Below are positions 36,801 to 50,650 of a DNA stretch of 60,000 nt, piece by piece. Origin of the DNA: Strigamia acuminata (lineage: Eukaryota; Arthropoda; Chilopoda; Geophilomorpha; Linotaeniidae); NCBI GenBank assembly GCA_949358305.1, contig OX442314.1:19029060-19089059 (forward strand), given 5' to 3'. Below the pieces are notes generated by a model. The model searched no databases. It saw only the letters and a program-made list of their open reading frames with translations, and had not been told where the DNA came from. Made by a program: the position numbers and the translations under genes. Position 1 is the first letter of the stretch. Each line of letters begins with the position of its first letter.

Positions 36801-39800
36801 TATATTCTATGTTCAGTGGTTTAAGAAAATACCCAATATGTATACAAGAGTGCAGATAAGCTTACATTTTATTTTTTTTTTCTATCAACTCTTTTATCTT
36901 GTAGCCAATTACGCATTAACATTAAACTCAAATATATATGACAATAATCTCTTGTTGCTGCTGATCAACATCATTCTTATTCATAAAATTATGTTCAAAC
37001 CCACACATCCTCCGCCTCTTTTCTTTTTTTTTAATACACCCGTACAAGAACTTATTTCTTGTAAGCAATTTCACTTTTTGTGGGAGCAGGTGGCCAATGG
37101 AAAAAAGTTTCTATATGTACTTGTCTAGTTTTTGAATAAATTGAATATTGGAAATTGGATTCGTACAACACAGTGGCCCAAAAAGCGTGCAACTCAATAT
37201 TTACCATTGCATAGTGAATTTCAAAGGCATACATGGTATCTATTAGCTTTTAGCAAATTGTATTTAAAATTGCCAAAATAGTATTTACCAAAATTTTGTG
37301 TGATCATCTTACAAATTCTTTCCAACGTCGACGTCATCAAGCCCTAGGTTTAGAATGCGCATGCACATATCCAATTTCACAACACTCGAAAAACTTGAAT
37401 CAGTGTTCGCCATGTTTTGACTCGTGGATCAGATTGAAAATAACAAAATCGTCACGGTTAAATGACGCATTAAACCGGAACAAAACAATCTTTATATTGT
37501 GTAAAAATAATTAATAGTTAATTTGTTCTATCCGATTTAATTGATAACAATATTAAGTCTTGATTTTCCAATTATATTTCAGCAATATTTAACAATAATA
37601 ATAAAATAAAAATAAAAATAAAAACAGTGCGAAAAAATACACATTTTCTAACCTACAAACATGAAAAGCCCACACATTCCAACATGATGTACAATTTGGA
37701 CTTAACTCACTGCCCTTAAAAATAATTTATTTCATCAATCTGCCATTGGCTAGAAGGATTATTGAAAATGGAACTTGGCTCCTTTTCAGCCAAGGACACA
37801 CGCAGAAGAAACATTGAGAAACGAGGATTGCAATTTGATTTATAGTCAAGCTTAAGACTTAGAAAGAAATGCTTCTACCCCCAAACTGCAACTCGGATCA
37901 GGCTACAGGTCAAACCAGTTTGAGACTTGCTTGTCTGTCTGTACCTACATTTATTTTTGAAACAGAGCTACCAATAAAACGTCCAGCAAACAAAGTTTGA
38001 ATCATGGGAAATGGTCTTCACTACAATCCACTTTGTCATTATTAAAGTGACATTTTGGACAAATATGAGGATATTTGTAGCTATGAATTCAAACTTACTT
38101 CCCCAAATTGAAATCCCCCTTTCTATCTCCTTTTTACACATAATATAATTTCATTTTTATTTAAAAAAAAAAAATATTTCAGATAAAAACAATGCAAAAA
38201 TCTTGAACAAAATTCTATCAATTTTATTAATTAACTTGTCGTAGCAATAAAAACCGCAAATGTATATTTAGAGTGTAGAGAGAAAAATATAAGTGTTCGC
38301 AAGTTTAATGCACTATCATTTCTTCCTCAATCTAATTAAACTCTACTTGAAAACAAAACATTTCTCACGACATTTTTACAACTCAACAACACTTGAAATT
38401 GCCATACGACACTCTTTTAAAAAAAAAAAAGAAAAAGAGCCACTTCAGGATTAAAAGTCATTCGATGCAGCTGAGTAGCAAAACGTTTGGAAACATCGTC
38501 CCGAAATGTCTATTTAATCTGTCATCAAATAAAATTGAACCAACAAAAAAATAGCCCAGAAAAAAAATTCTCCAGTCAAAGTGATAGATTAATATATTCA
38601 CCCAGCTTTGGAATGTACTTAGCGCAAGAATTTGTGAGACAACTCGTAGGCACCATGTTGAAAACATGGGTTATAAGTAAATCAGTTAGTGTTAAAAAAA
38701 AAAATTATTTCTCCTACCGGTAACTATTTATTTACTTATTTTTAAAAACAAAGTGCAAAACATAAATCATGAAAAAAGCTGCAGCAAAAAAACCTTTCCA
38801 GATCTTTTACCAAAATCTTCATTTATTTTCGTTTCTGAGAAAAACATTTCAATTCCCCTCTCCCGAGTGTTATTTGAACAGTCAAACTCGGTGTATGTGT
38901 ATGCTCAGGATCTGTCAGCGCTTTAATTCTTTCGTGTCCATTTTTTTCCTCACAAACTCCCAAGCGAGAAAAAATTTCGCCACAAAAAGTATGACCCTTA
39001 CTCAGGCACTTGCTGTCACCTTTTCCTACACACAAATGATTGATATTTTACCACCTGTAGCTAAGACACAGACTTGTTTACACGGACATCAAAATCAAAC
39101 TTTTTTATTACACCTAATAAATAAATGCAAAAGAAATAAACTTTATACACAACACAACGTCCCAAATAAAACAAAACCAAAAACCAAACAAAAAACACAT
39201 TACCATTGCAGTAAAATGTCTTAAAATACTCTTTTTCCATATTAAACAATTAAAACATTTAAAAAAAGATATATAGACTGACAATTTAATCTGGAAAAGT
39301 GCAAACCATGTTCATGCCAGATCTGCCCTCGCCCCAAGGTTATTCTATAACTATGCACCATCTGCACCCTTTTATGGTACTTTGATAGCCCAAATAAAAG
39401 CCAAGGAGACAAACAGTGCAATCTCCAAGAAAGAAGCCATAAGGACAATACCGGACAACTTCCCATAGGAATAGACCTCCTTCTCTATTGCTAAACCTTT
39501 TTATTCCACTAGATAAGATTCTACTTGTTCGCACAGACGATCGTTTAACGTCAAACATAAAAAAATGAATAATAACTTCGGCTTTAATCCCTCGAGTAGC
39601 GAATAAAATTAACTAAACAACATTTCTCTAAGAAATCCAATAAAACTTATTAAAACTCTAATTATTTCTCATTACGCGGTATAAAAAAAATCATTCATTA
39701 AAAATGTTAAATAGTGGCGAAATGAACTAATTTCTAAATGTACAGAAAATTGAGACAATCTAGTTTATTTAAAAAGTCGATTAAATTTAGAATGTTGACT

Positions 39801-42800
39801 CTTCAAATGTTAAAACACACACACGGCTAAAATCCCTAATCTTAAAATCTTTTGTGAATAAACTCCGACCCAACAAAACTAAGCTTATGATGACATCCTT
39901 CAACTTTTATTGCCGCCAAACTTTGATCTAAGCCTAATCAATTTAATAATAAGAGACAATAAGACGAACATTCCACATCGTGCTGTGGGTATTTTCCCTT
40001 ACAGCAGTCTATTGACAATTTGATCAGTGTTACATAGCAAACATTCCAAAAAGATGAGGGTGTTCAAAATAACCATCCCGTGATCCAGCCTCCACTTTTC
40101 CAATCAATTCATTCCACAATAACCTCTTGTGACAACAGACTTTTGTGGTAGTAGCACTCAAATTACTGAATGTTGCACCCGTAATTTATTATTTTCAATC
40201 TTTGTGCTCAAAGGAAATTAACTTTGAAAAATTCATGGTAACAGCTGCTTCAAGGAGTTAATGAACCAATATTATGGATCTGAACTTTCTTAATGGCCAA
40301 GAAAATGAGCTGTTCACTTTCTCAACTGTTTTCTTGCCATTTACGTCTTCAATAGGCGGAAGAAAAATGTTTCTGACAAATTTCACTACTATAAAACACT
40401 ATAAATCACCCATTAAAAAAAGAAAAGAAAAGAAAAGAAAAGAAAAAACCAACAATCTCCAAATTACACGTAAATTAAACCAACCAATAGCAAAATCCAT
40501 TTTTTACACCCGTTTATCAATCATATCAGCATCACGTGTTGCGATCAGACCTATTTACCTAACCAAACAATAAATTATGCCCCTAAATATAATTGTCCGT
40601 GCTCACCCTACGCACATAGGTGTCTGTACACATGTCGTAAGGTGCCTGTGGCCCGCATGTCTATTACAGAGCATAGTTGAAAAAGCAAACAAGGGATGGG
40701 TAGATGATGGGATGTTCACTACATCCAACACATGATTTGGGGTGGTCTGTACGACTGATGAGCTCTCACCTACAACCCCTGGGGGGGTCAAACTTCTCGT
40801 AACCCCTCACGGCACATTTTATTTTTAAGGCTGGGCCATCAATGTCAGTACATGAGTATTTTTAAAAATAGATATAATAGCCAATGACTTGGTGGCCGTG
40901 TCTTTCAGCACTTAATTCAATTAAAATAATTATCCAAAAAAAACAAACTACAATAGTTTCCATGAAAAAGAGGATAATTAAATTAATTTGGAACAAAACT
41001 AGAACACACCCGAGTAGTTTTCTAAACAACAACGATTTTTGTTGGCGCAAAGTGAGATCTGACATAGCGTGCGTTCAATTTGCGCCTTCAAAGGTGAATT
41101 CTTTATCTCTTTAAACTGACATTGTTTGCCAATTGATATGACGTTATTTACAACTCAAAATAAGTCATTAATAATTTTATATCAGTAAGTCATTGTATGT
41201 AGAATGTTATTATATTTGTATCAGGCAGACGTCCGCATGCATTGGCATGCACCCGTATTGACTCATAGGGTTGGTCAAGATTTCGCCTAATCTCGTTTTA
41301 AACAGGAGGTTTCGGTCCGGAAATCCATACAACTGATATGACAGTAGACAGAAATGCATGTTTTCAAAGCATTAGTTTTATTCCATTCACTGTTACCAAA
41401 CCTCTTGACAAAACTGATATTTTATTTTTAACCCAACAGCCTCGTTTTCAAATATTATTGATTTTTCTCATTAATTTTGCAAGTGTTGTTTCAATAACGA
41501 TAAAAATTAACATAAATACTCGCGAAAAATTGTGGAAAATGAGTGAAAAATTAATGAAGACAGTAAAACTGTAAAATCTAAATGATTTAATGTGTTTAAG
41601 TGTGTTTTCGTTTATTTTATTGCAATTATGTGTTTTATTTCGATCGTGTGTTTTTTAGATTGAGTTTTGTCATTTGTTTCATTTTATATTACTCGAGGGC
41701 CGTTTTAAGTGTTGTATGCACCAAGGTCCCTGCTGACCGGAAGTGAACCCCGAATATTTGTTAGAATTTCATGTAAATCCGCGTGCTTGCCACGCGTCTC
41801 GTTTTAACCACCAAAGAAGTAAAATTGTTATTTTAACCATCCCCTTTTCACTTGCAACAATACCCATCGCTGCAACACCAGATTAATTTCTAAATCGTAA
41901 AAAAACAAGCCTCGAATAAGCTTATTACAATCCCAATTAACAATCTCCGGTCAACTAGAAATATATATTAGAAATGAAACTGCAATATTAGTTTCACACC
42001 ATCCGAAACCCAAATGACAGCTGTGAAATATCTCTATCATTCCGTTTTAGTGAACACACTTCTCTAGCATTTATAATACAAGCATCCATTAGATATAAAA
42101 ATGTAAATGTATACTTTCAAATTCTCCACACGTCATGAGCCATGTGTCTTACCTAGAATAGCGCAAATCAATTTCTCGAAATCTCGAGATGACAAATTCT
42201 TGGCGTTACAGCGCGAGACAAGTATTAAAGTCCCACCGGATACACTTCCGGATATGGAGATGCTTTTTGTCCCCTTTTAAATACGAAAAAATATCATCAC
42301 ATGAGCGATGAGCTTCTTTATTTATGATTTATGATAGGCTAGAGCACAAGTGTTTCACAAAGCACGAGTTTAAGAGATACTGCCAATAAATCACACAAAT
42401 CTCTACCCCCTTTTCTTTCTTTTTAATACTACACCATGCTCCTCAAAAACATTAAACATTTAAAGTAATTCAATACCCTCATAGTATCTAATAAAACCGT
42501 CCATAAATTTTTAATTCTTAATGTTAACGTGGGATGAAAATAACATTTAATCAGAGATCAAAAAAATAAAGAAAAAAAAAAGAAAAATTTAAGGATGAAT
42601 GGGAAAATATATCAAGTTAGATTGTAATAAATAGCAAATTTTGCGATTAATTATTTACGTAGCCGCCATTGATTGATATTCACATTCTCGTCTTGAATCG
42701 TTTTTTTTTCTTTCCTCTAAAGAAAATGAGTTTTTTTTTATGAAAATGTAATTGTAATGAAAATTTGAACGTGCGACCTTGTAAGTCAAAACATAAAAAC

Positions 42801-45800
42801 AGTAAAAAGGGAAAAAGAGCTGAATTATTTGGTTGTGTAACAAGAATTTCACCTGAAGAAGTCACAAATTATAAAACTGGGAGTCATAAATTGAAACGAG
42901 AACAAATTACTAACATGTGATATCATACATAATGGTAAATAAAACGATGTAAAAGGATTCCTTTAACGATTGAAACTAAAATCTTAAATTGATTAAAAGA
43001 TTAAACTCTTTCGACTACAAATAAATCCAAAAAAAAATCGACTTTTCTAAAAAAAATATTTTAAATAATTTCGATCGAATTCATTCCACGAGCAACTTGT
43101 ATTTCGTATTTGATTATCGAATAATTTAAAGTAAATTTTGAATAATTTAAAAAAATGACAGCAAAATTTTAATCAAAAGTCTCCATTCACTTGTTAATAA
43201 AGCGTTTATTGTGTTGGTTTTTGTGTGTTGTGGATGTTAAGTGTTAGTTTCGTTCACGTAGAACTTCATTTTAGTCACAATGAATAAATGAAACACAATC
43301 CCGATTAAGCTTCTAACGAAATATCAGTTTGAAGTCAAATGCGTACACTTATCATGCATATAACATTACGCCCACGATGAAAGCACTAATTAAGTTTCAA
43401 CTAACTTACCGGTAACTACAACTTGATTTCTCTATTATTATACGCAAAAAAAAAATCCATTCCATGAATTTCCTATGCTTTAACCATTCTATCTTTGTAT
43501 AGTTTAATTATCCGTGCTCGTGAGAAGAAAGGGGAACGTCCGGCTTAAATTTAATGCAAATTTACATCTCCCGAAATATACGTTTCACTCCGCCAGCTCA
43601 CTTTTGTTCTTTATACATTACAATGCAAACTAATCAACCAATCACGAATTTTTATAGAATTTTCTCTCAAATTTAAAATACATCTCAATCCGAAAAAATA
43701 TCAAAGCAACTTTCAAAAAAATAAACATTCCCTGAAAACTCACTGCTTTAAAATCTAATTTAAGTTAATTAAATGGATTTAAATTAAATTAAAGCTTTCT
43801 CTCTACAGCTGCTTAATAACGATCTAATTTAAAACTCATTTGTATAATACCATAACTAATACAGCACACAATCTAAAAACAAAAAAAGTGAAAATTTAAT
43901 TCCAACCTTTTCATCAGTGTCGCCATTGGTGGTAGAAGCCGGAATTTTTTGTACCTTCTCAAACCTTGTTAGCAAGACTGGACAAGAAGCACAAGTTGAT
44001 GTTTAATCAGTACGAGGTTTGTTTTCTCAAGTACTAGGCTCAGCCTACTGCAATTACCTCCACATTGCTATTTGGAAGAGTTCAACACTACATTACGGGG
44101 GATGGTAACTGTGTAGACAGTTTGAAAAATAGGTGAGGACTAACAACCCTCAAAAAAAAATCCACATGTTTTGCCATAACTTTTTTTTCAATTATTTCCC
44201 TTCAACTGCTAAAAAAACACAATTCACACAATGGAAAAAATATATACGTCGTGTGTTTCGAACGTAGGATGAGCCCCAGAAAGTAGTCCGATCCGGAAAA
44301 TGCAAGTGAACCTCCACTGTAAGTCATATGTCCGAATTAGAGAGAATAATTAAAATTTTTACAAAATTCGCAATAAAATATTAATTTTCAGGCCAATTGT
44401 TTCTTCCCAGTTTAAACTTTAGTCAAACAAACCAAAAATATCAAAATTCGACTAAATGCAAAACGTCTGGACGGCAATTTGTCTGGACCACACAGACTAC
44501 ACTGTATTTAAACTCCTCAAATTCAAATAAAAATTAATTTCTTTTCAAAAAAAAAAAAATTTCTTCAATCACAAGAACCAAAAATTGCACAAAATTCTTA
44601 AAACCAACAAAACCTCAACCAATACAAACGTAACCAAAAAAAAAAAAAGAAAAACGATTTCAGTTGCCACACACCAACCCCCTGTCCATACAAACACCAG
44701 TGCTATTGCATCAAAACTTAGTTGTTTGGATTGGCTAAGAATCTTACGAATAGTAACCTATAATTTGATGGCAACATCAGACTTATTAGTGCAGCTACCT
44801 GTCAAAAGGGAGAGTGATATACTAGGAAAAGCAGCTAAGAGTTTCAATTATACGTTCAGTGACAGTTGCTTTCTTCAAATAGCTATGCATGTCATGAAGA
44901 AAGAGGAGGATAGCAAGTTATGGCATCTTTGTGGCCCTTTCTTCAAGCTCATAGTAATTTTTTGTTGTATATCATACTTTCAATTATACAGGAATTAAGG
45001 GCCCTTTTCAATGTACAAACATCCCTCTGGTAAATTATAATTTCTAAAGACGTTAACATGCATCATCACACATCACGTGAAGAAGCAAACATAAACACAT
45101 CCTGTCTTTCGAACTTTAGAAATATTCTAAAAAAATTTTAGAAATCTTAAAAAATGAAAATATAAACTTTTCCGCCCCCTGCTGTTCCTCGACTCTGAAT
45201 GACGTAATTTCTTTGCACAGCTACCTGAGCTAAAGAAAAGGCCCCCTACTATCCATCCATGTCTTGCCACCAATTAGTCCACACAAACACCAACGACATC
45301 GTACCTTAACTCAACGTGAATTATCACAAGCGTCTGCTTCACCTGCGCACGCAGAAAAAACAAACTGAATGAAATCAAAATCTTTTGTGCGAGTATATCC
45401 TCCGTAAATCCGGATTAAAATACCTCAAAGATTTTCTATTTATTTCTTTATTATTTTACCATTTTACGGCATCGAAAATTTACGAGGCCATTAATAGCGT
45501 CAAATAGAATTTCTCTCACGGTTGTTATCATCTCGTGACAAACAGACGCGAAGCAGACCTTGCAACACTAATGTCATTAGCAGGCAACATTTGCACATTG
45601 CCACGGTAAACTAAAAGCTTCACGTTAGCCTGCCGCACCTCCGCATAGTTTATCATTTTTCCCGTGGGTTCTTTAGATAACCGGTTGAAACCCATTTAAA
45701 TTTAGTTGCGGGTCTTAATCAGTGCAATAAAATTTATGTGTTGCTCGGCTTCACTCCCACACATCTGGTTTAGTTTGCCAACTCGGATACACTTAATGGC

Positions 45801-46429
45801 ACACCGCAGAGTAAGTCGAAAGAGCATCAAACAGACACACGGTCAACTAGCCGGATTTGATAACCAATTTTCGGCTACGATATTTACATTTGGCTCCATA
45901 ACACCTTTCGCGCATAATTATCTTCATTTCCTCTTTCTGCATCCCTAACCAAACACACCGTGATTCGGTGAAATGCTAACTATATAGAGGGGAGAGCAAA
46001 CTCGAGTGAACAAGCCACTTCAAATTCCCAAAAGCGATGGACTGAAATTACAAGATTGGCATTTCAAGGTGAAATAACTTTAGATGCAGCCGACAGACGG
46101 AGCTGATACAACCTTCCCTCCCCATTCCCCTGCCTCCACTCCACCAGCATCTCTAGGGAGTAATGGCCAGGTTATGCGTGTTAAAGTGAACTGCTGACAG
46201 CTAAGGTTGGCCTATTCATCCAACAAGCCAGCCTCTTATTTGGATAGGGGCGTATCTTTGTTTTTATGTGTTTTTCGCCTCAGGAAGATGGCGGCAAAAC
46301 GGTTGTAATGTAAGTTTTACAACGAGCACCACTAAAACCAAGCTTTAAGGGTCGAGTTTGCCAATATATTTTTCTTTATTGTTTTTAATTTCGCTTTTTT
46401 AAAGTCATATTCTAAAAACACATTTTTTC
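33807..46429. other. Long AT-rich non-coding stretch
   Basis: More than 12 kb without a supportable gene. Contains the (AGAAA)n at 40421, ETS-like CGGAAGT/ACTTCCGG sites at about 41739 and 42246, and an uncalled 137-codon frame at 44585-44998 (plus) with no recognisable domain. Plus-strand A and C excess is visible in several places, for example 38700-39200 and 44500-44700. Confidence 0.45.
40421..40446 (+). repeat. (AGAAA)n microsatellite
   Basis: Five AGAAA units preceded by a run of seven A. Purine-only tract. Confidence 0.9.
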
Positions 46430-46597
46430 CAGTCGAAACTCTTTATAACGAATCGCGATATAACGAATTATCGATATAAGGAATACCTAAAAATGGCCGA
46501 TTTGGTTCGCTGGCCATAAAACACCATGTTAAAAAATTTCGATATAACGAATCGATTTTTTGAGTCCCTTGCGATTCTTTATAAAGAGTTTCGACTG
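46430..46597 (+). mobile_element. Small inverted-repeat element, family 1 copy B
   Basis: A 168-bp element in the same orientation as copy A. Both ends read CAGTCGAAACTCTTTATAA inward, 19 identical bases. TA follows the right end, but the left flank is TC, probably a mutated target duplication. The repeated TATAACGAA motifs and the inner block around 46490-46540 match copies A and C. It lies about 220 bp from the candidate exon at 46629-46813. Confidence 0.8.
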
Positions 46598-46628
46598 TAT
46601 TATGTTGTCATAAAACCCATTTACTTAC

Positions 46629-46813
46629 AAGTTTCTCATTTTTCCCAGACCCTCTAAAATCCTCGTCACCAACTTCAATCGCAGTACCTTTATACCTAGG
46701 TGCAAATTTATCTTTTTAATTATATCTTCCCTATGAAGAGGATATCTTAACTCAATGCTGTCACGATGCATTTCTCCCCTGTAACCAAACTTGTTCTCTT
46801 GTCCCTTCTCCAT
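46629..46813 (-). CDS. Candidate first coding exon, unknown protein
   Basis: ATG at 46813 sits in an ideal context (GCAGCCATGG) and opens 61 codons plus two bases, ending at a consensus donor GTAAGT (plus 46623-46628). The peptide begins MEKGQENKFGYRGEMHRD and is basic towards its end. The same frame is open further upstream to another ATG at 46909. A TATAAAG motif on the minus strand near 46920 would place transcription start around 46890, favouring the 46813 start. I do not recognise the protein and no second exon was found. It is supported only by frame, context, TATA and donor together. Confidence 0.3.
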
Positions 46814-46909
46814 GGCTGCCCACTGAGTGACAGCTACAACACTCCTAATTGGCCGACTGGTGACACCACATGACCTCAACCGTCCACCATCTTGCAACAC
46901 TCGCTTCAT

Positions 46910-49900
46910 TTTTAAAAACTTTATAAATCAATTAAAAATGTTCGCTCACCCTTCAGTTTGTACAACAAATTGCCGATAAACCCTAACTCGGAAATTAATT
47001 ACGGACAGTGATTAAAATATTCTAACACTCCCTTCGAAACAAATTTGATTTTCACTAATTATGTCTAGCAAAAAAAGTAAACAAAATAAATTATTTACCC
47101 AACATATTTTTTTAATGCAATAAAAAAATTACACCGCACTGTACAAAGCTATTTGACCACTGACACAGACCCTGACAGAAAAATTGGACCCCTGAGGTTC
47201 GGTATTTTCGCTTTGCGACAAAAAGATATATTAAAAAAATAAATAAATAAAAGCGAAACCCTAATCAGGAAAAAAGCCACATCCAACATAGCAATGGATA
47301 TTAAGTTGAGCTACTCTTTGATTAGGAGAGGCCTAACCTCAAATTATCATGTCTGTCACCCATCTCCTATCCAGGACCACCCAGTATAGAGAAATAAGTT
47401 CACTATGATGTCGTGTGTAGAGAACTGTGAATAAAACCAAAGACTACGGCTGAAAAAATAATAATTTAAAAAAAAAAAAAAACAATTAAGAAATTATTAA
47501 TTTTTTTTTCAACGAAATAAATTCTTGTGAGAATTCGTTTCTCCATGAATGTATAATATGCAATAAATTTGATTTTCTATCAAATTATCTTCAAAAAAAA
47601 AAAATTAATAGTAGTTTAAGAAGAAAAAAAACATTTCATAGCAGTTAAATATAATCGTATAGAAAATGAATTCGATTACATCATTTTTAATAAATCTATT
47701 ATTGGTTTTTGACTTTTTGTGTCTGATTCCCATAAAACCAACTGTATTTATAGTTTAAGATAAAATTACATTCTGATTTCATCACGCAATCCGCTTTGAT
47801 AATCCATTTTAACTTCACTCCTCCGTCTTCCTTTATCAGCTTAATCTGAACTATATTTCACCGTAAACTTGTAACCCGAGCAAACTGCAAATCCAATTTA
47901 TACAAAATATAATGCTATACAATGAGCAAAAAAGATTTAATACTTATGATTTGTCATACTCGCATAATATTTTGCCAGAAGCTGCATTAGAAAATGGTAC
48001 CCCAAGTGTTTCATCAGCTAAATTATTAGTTTCTTATGGAGTACAGCAGAAACTCAAATGGCAACTTGCATTATACATTTTTTTCCTCTCCAAGATTTAT
48101 AAATATATGCTCTTTGAGTGCTGCAATGGCTAGTGGCGCATTTGGCCATGTGTCCTTATAAAATGCTCACTGGAGCCAAAAGTTTCTTAAAAAATTTCCA
48201 TAGGTTGCTATAGAAAGAGCAAATCTCTTTCACAACATGATAATCGGCTTACGTGCTATACAATCCTTGCGCATACTCCATACTTGATGATATTGAACCA
48301 AATATTGATCAGGTGCTGAGACTTAGTAAATGAACTTACAGAAACCTACCCAAGAAAGAAAAAAATTGTTGCTTCCAGTAGAAAAAAATAATAAAAACAA
48401 TACGTAATTTCTAGCACAAATAAAGGCATAATTAAATCCCCAAATGTATTTTCAAACCAAATTTCACCACCAGCATCGCAAAATCTTTTCCACGAACAAT
48501 TCAGTTATCAACTCTATTTTGCTATGTAAATTCAACTTTTTTCTATTTACTTTTACTTATTTTTTTATAGTCTGTGTTATCTTTTCTCCCATCCTTATCG
48601 CTCCGAAAATCCAGCCTTTGTCTCCCTCTCGAATTCCATTCTGACAAAACACAATTCGAAGTGTGTGTAATTTTATTACCCTTTCTCCTCCCCTCGCACA
48701 GTTTTCGCCAAACACTGCACAAAATTCGAGTCGACGGATAGCTAATTAATTGAACATGAACACTGGCTAAACATTTCACAAGTGCATATGATCTCTCCAA
48801 GTCGGTAACATCAAAGCAAAATTTTGTGTCTGCCATCTTTTCCTCCCATCATTTATCCTCAGTTTTTCACCAGTCTAGAATTCACAATTAATTTGTTTGC
48901 GTTTTGTGCCACTGCAAGCTGCTTTGTGGTTGTGACGAAATGCCGAGACAAATTTAGCTACCGAAAAACACTTTACTTAAAATTTCTAAGGAAAAATTAA
49001 AAAAAAAAAAAAAAAATTTAAATCTTGTTTGCTCATAATAAAATGACCAAATCACTAAATAACAAACGAAGTAAAAATAAATATAAAATTTTAATTTTTT
49101 TCGGAAAAAAAAAACCCACAACCGTAATATATTGCTAGCTACATTCTTACTCTTTAAATTTTTGTTTCACGGGGCGGATCTTGTTGGTTTTACAGATGTA
49201 GTTTAAAGTCAAGGTCAGTCCCACCCATTTGAATAGTGGCTGTCATAACAAGGCGCTATTAACTATCTCTGCCTTCCAATCACAATTTTACCTACTTAAA
49301 GACATATTGTCACGACATACACAACAAAATTTTCTCACACGAGATTAATTTCACCTTAATTGCGGAATAAAATATTGACATCCACCCAATAAAAACCCGA
49401 CAAATTGGAACAAATTAATGTAATGGATTTTCCAACACACCAGCAACTATATAAATACTCTCATTTCACTTATCTAAATTTCACGCGGCATAAGTGCAGT
49501 AGACTTGTAATTACAAGTTGCTTAGCTCAACCATTATTAACGTTTGCATTTTCTCATATAATCATTTTCATATTTTTTTTTAAATGCCAAAAAATCAGAT
49601 TAGAAGTGTGTCAATTATGTGCGTTGTTTTTGCCTATTTATCAGTTATCTTTCACATTATCCATAGGTCTATTAGAGATTTAAATTACATAGCAGTTCGC
49701 ATATTTATTGGTGCTCACTTTGATTCTCTGATGGGATGCTGACATGCAAATGATAGGTCTCGCGGCTCATGCTTTAGCCATTGGCCCTGCCTATTTATGA
49801 GCTCTAAAAGAGTGAAAATTATCTGCTGCTTGAACTCAGTTTCAAGTTCATTTATTTTTTCATTTTATTTTGAAAAAACAAACGAGACTTTTTTTCAAAA

Positions 49901-50460
49901 TCACAAAAATCTTTGCACATTTTAAAACCGAAACAACCTCTAAAACACTTTACAAACAAACTACAATTTGTTCATCCATAAATAATTCAAATATTAAAAC
50001 AAGAAAGAAAAAAAGTTTAATAAATTACCCCTTAGCATGCCAATTAATAATAAGTTAGTTGGTCAGTTCTCCACCTGGTTGTGTATTTCATTGCAGATTC
50101 GTCCGTAAATCTTTTACTTTTAATTTATGACTACTTTCCTTTTACTAAACAGTCTTTGTGGACCTCTTTAATCATTTTTGGCGAAATTTTTCTAAATGTC
50201 CCTCATTATTGATAACGGCGGTTTCAGTTCAAAGACAACAGTGGCACTACACACAGATAATTCAATCTACCTAAACAAAATAGCCCAGAGCCTACGTTCA
50301 ACCAATGAGAAACATTCAATTTTCAAACACGGGTGGAGTTCTACTTGTCATTACTACCGAGCCGTTTCAAACCTGATTTTATTTTTTTTACATCAAACCA
50401 ACCCTTCGTTTATACAAACTTACTCTAGTACGTATACATACAATAGTCTTCTCACTCATC
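46910..50460. other. AT-rich stretch, possible exon and regulatory block
   Basis: A possible first exon at 48680-48836 (minus) starts in AAAAGATGG and has a weak GTAATA donor. An octamer-containing, GC-richer block lies at 49690-49830. Otherwise homopolymers. Confidence 0.4.
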
Positions 50461-50650
50461 ATTTACCATGTTTACATGCTCAGTTTTCGAGAAAAGTAAA
50501 AATTCAAATTTAGCTTTTCTGGAAAATTGATCGTGTAAACACACTAGTTTTCTGCAAAAGACATTTTGAAAACTAAATTCCAGGTAGATTTTGGGCGTTT
50601 TGCGCATTGCCATTCGCAAAGTAAACACCGAGGTAAACACACATGCTAGA
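50461..50650 (+). repeat. Repeat family 3, copy 2
   Basis: Carries the same AACTAAATTCCAG plus GTAGATTTTGGGCGTTTTGC block (about 50570-50606), ending in TAAACAC motifs. The left part (50461-50545) contains paired CTTTTC/GAAAAG and GTTTACA/TGTAAAC stretches that could fold. The exact ends are uncertain; no coding capacity was recognised. Confidence 0.5.

Noticed and set aside
44316-44505. CAGTG-ended motifs resembling transposon termini
   Set aside because: Both ends point the same way, so they do not form an inverted pair; no element could be delimited.
44585-44998. 137-codon plus-strand frame
   Set aside because: The longest host frame, but it starts in an A-rich run, has no domain and shows no splice context.
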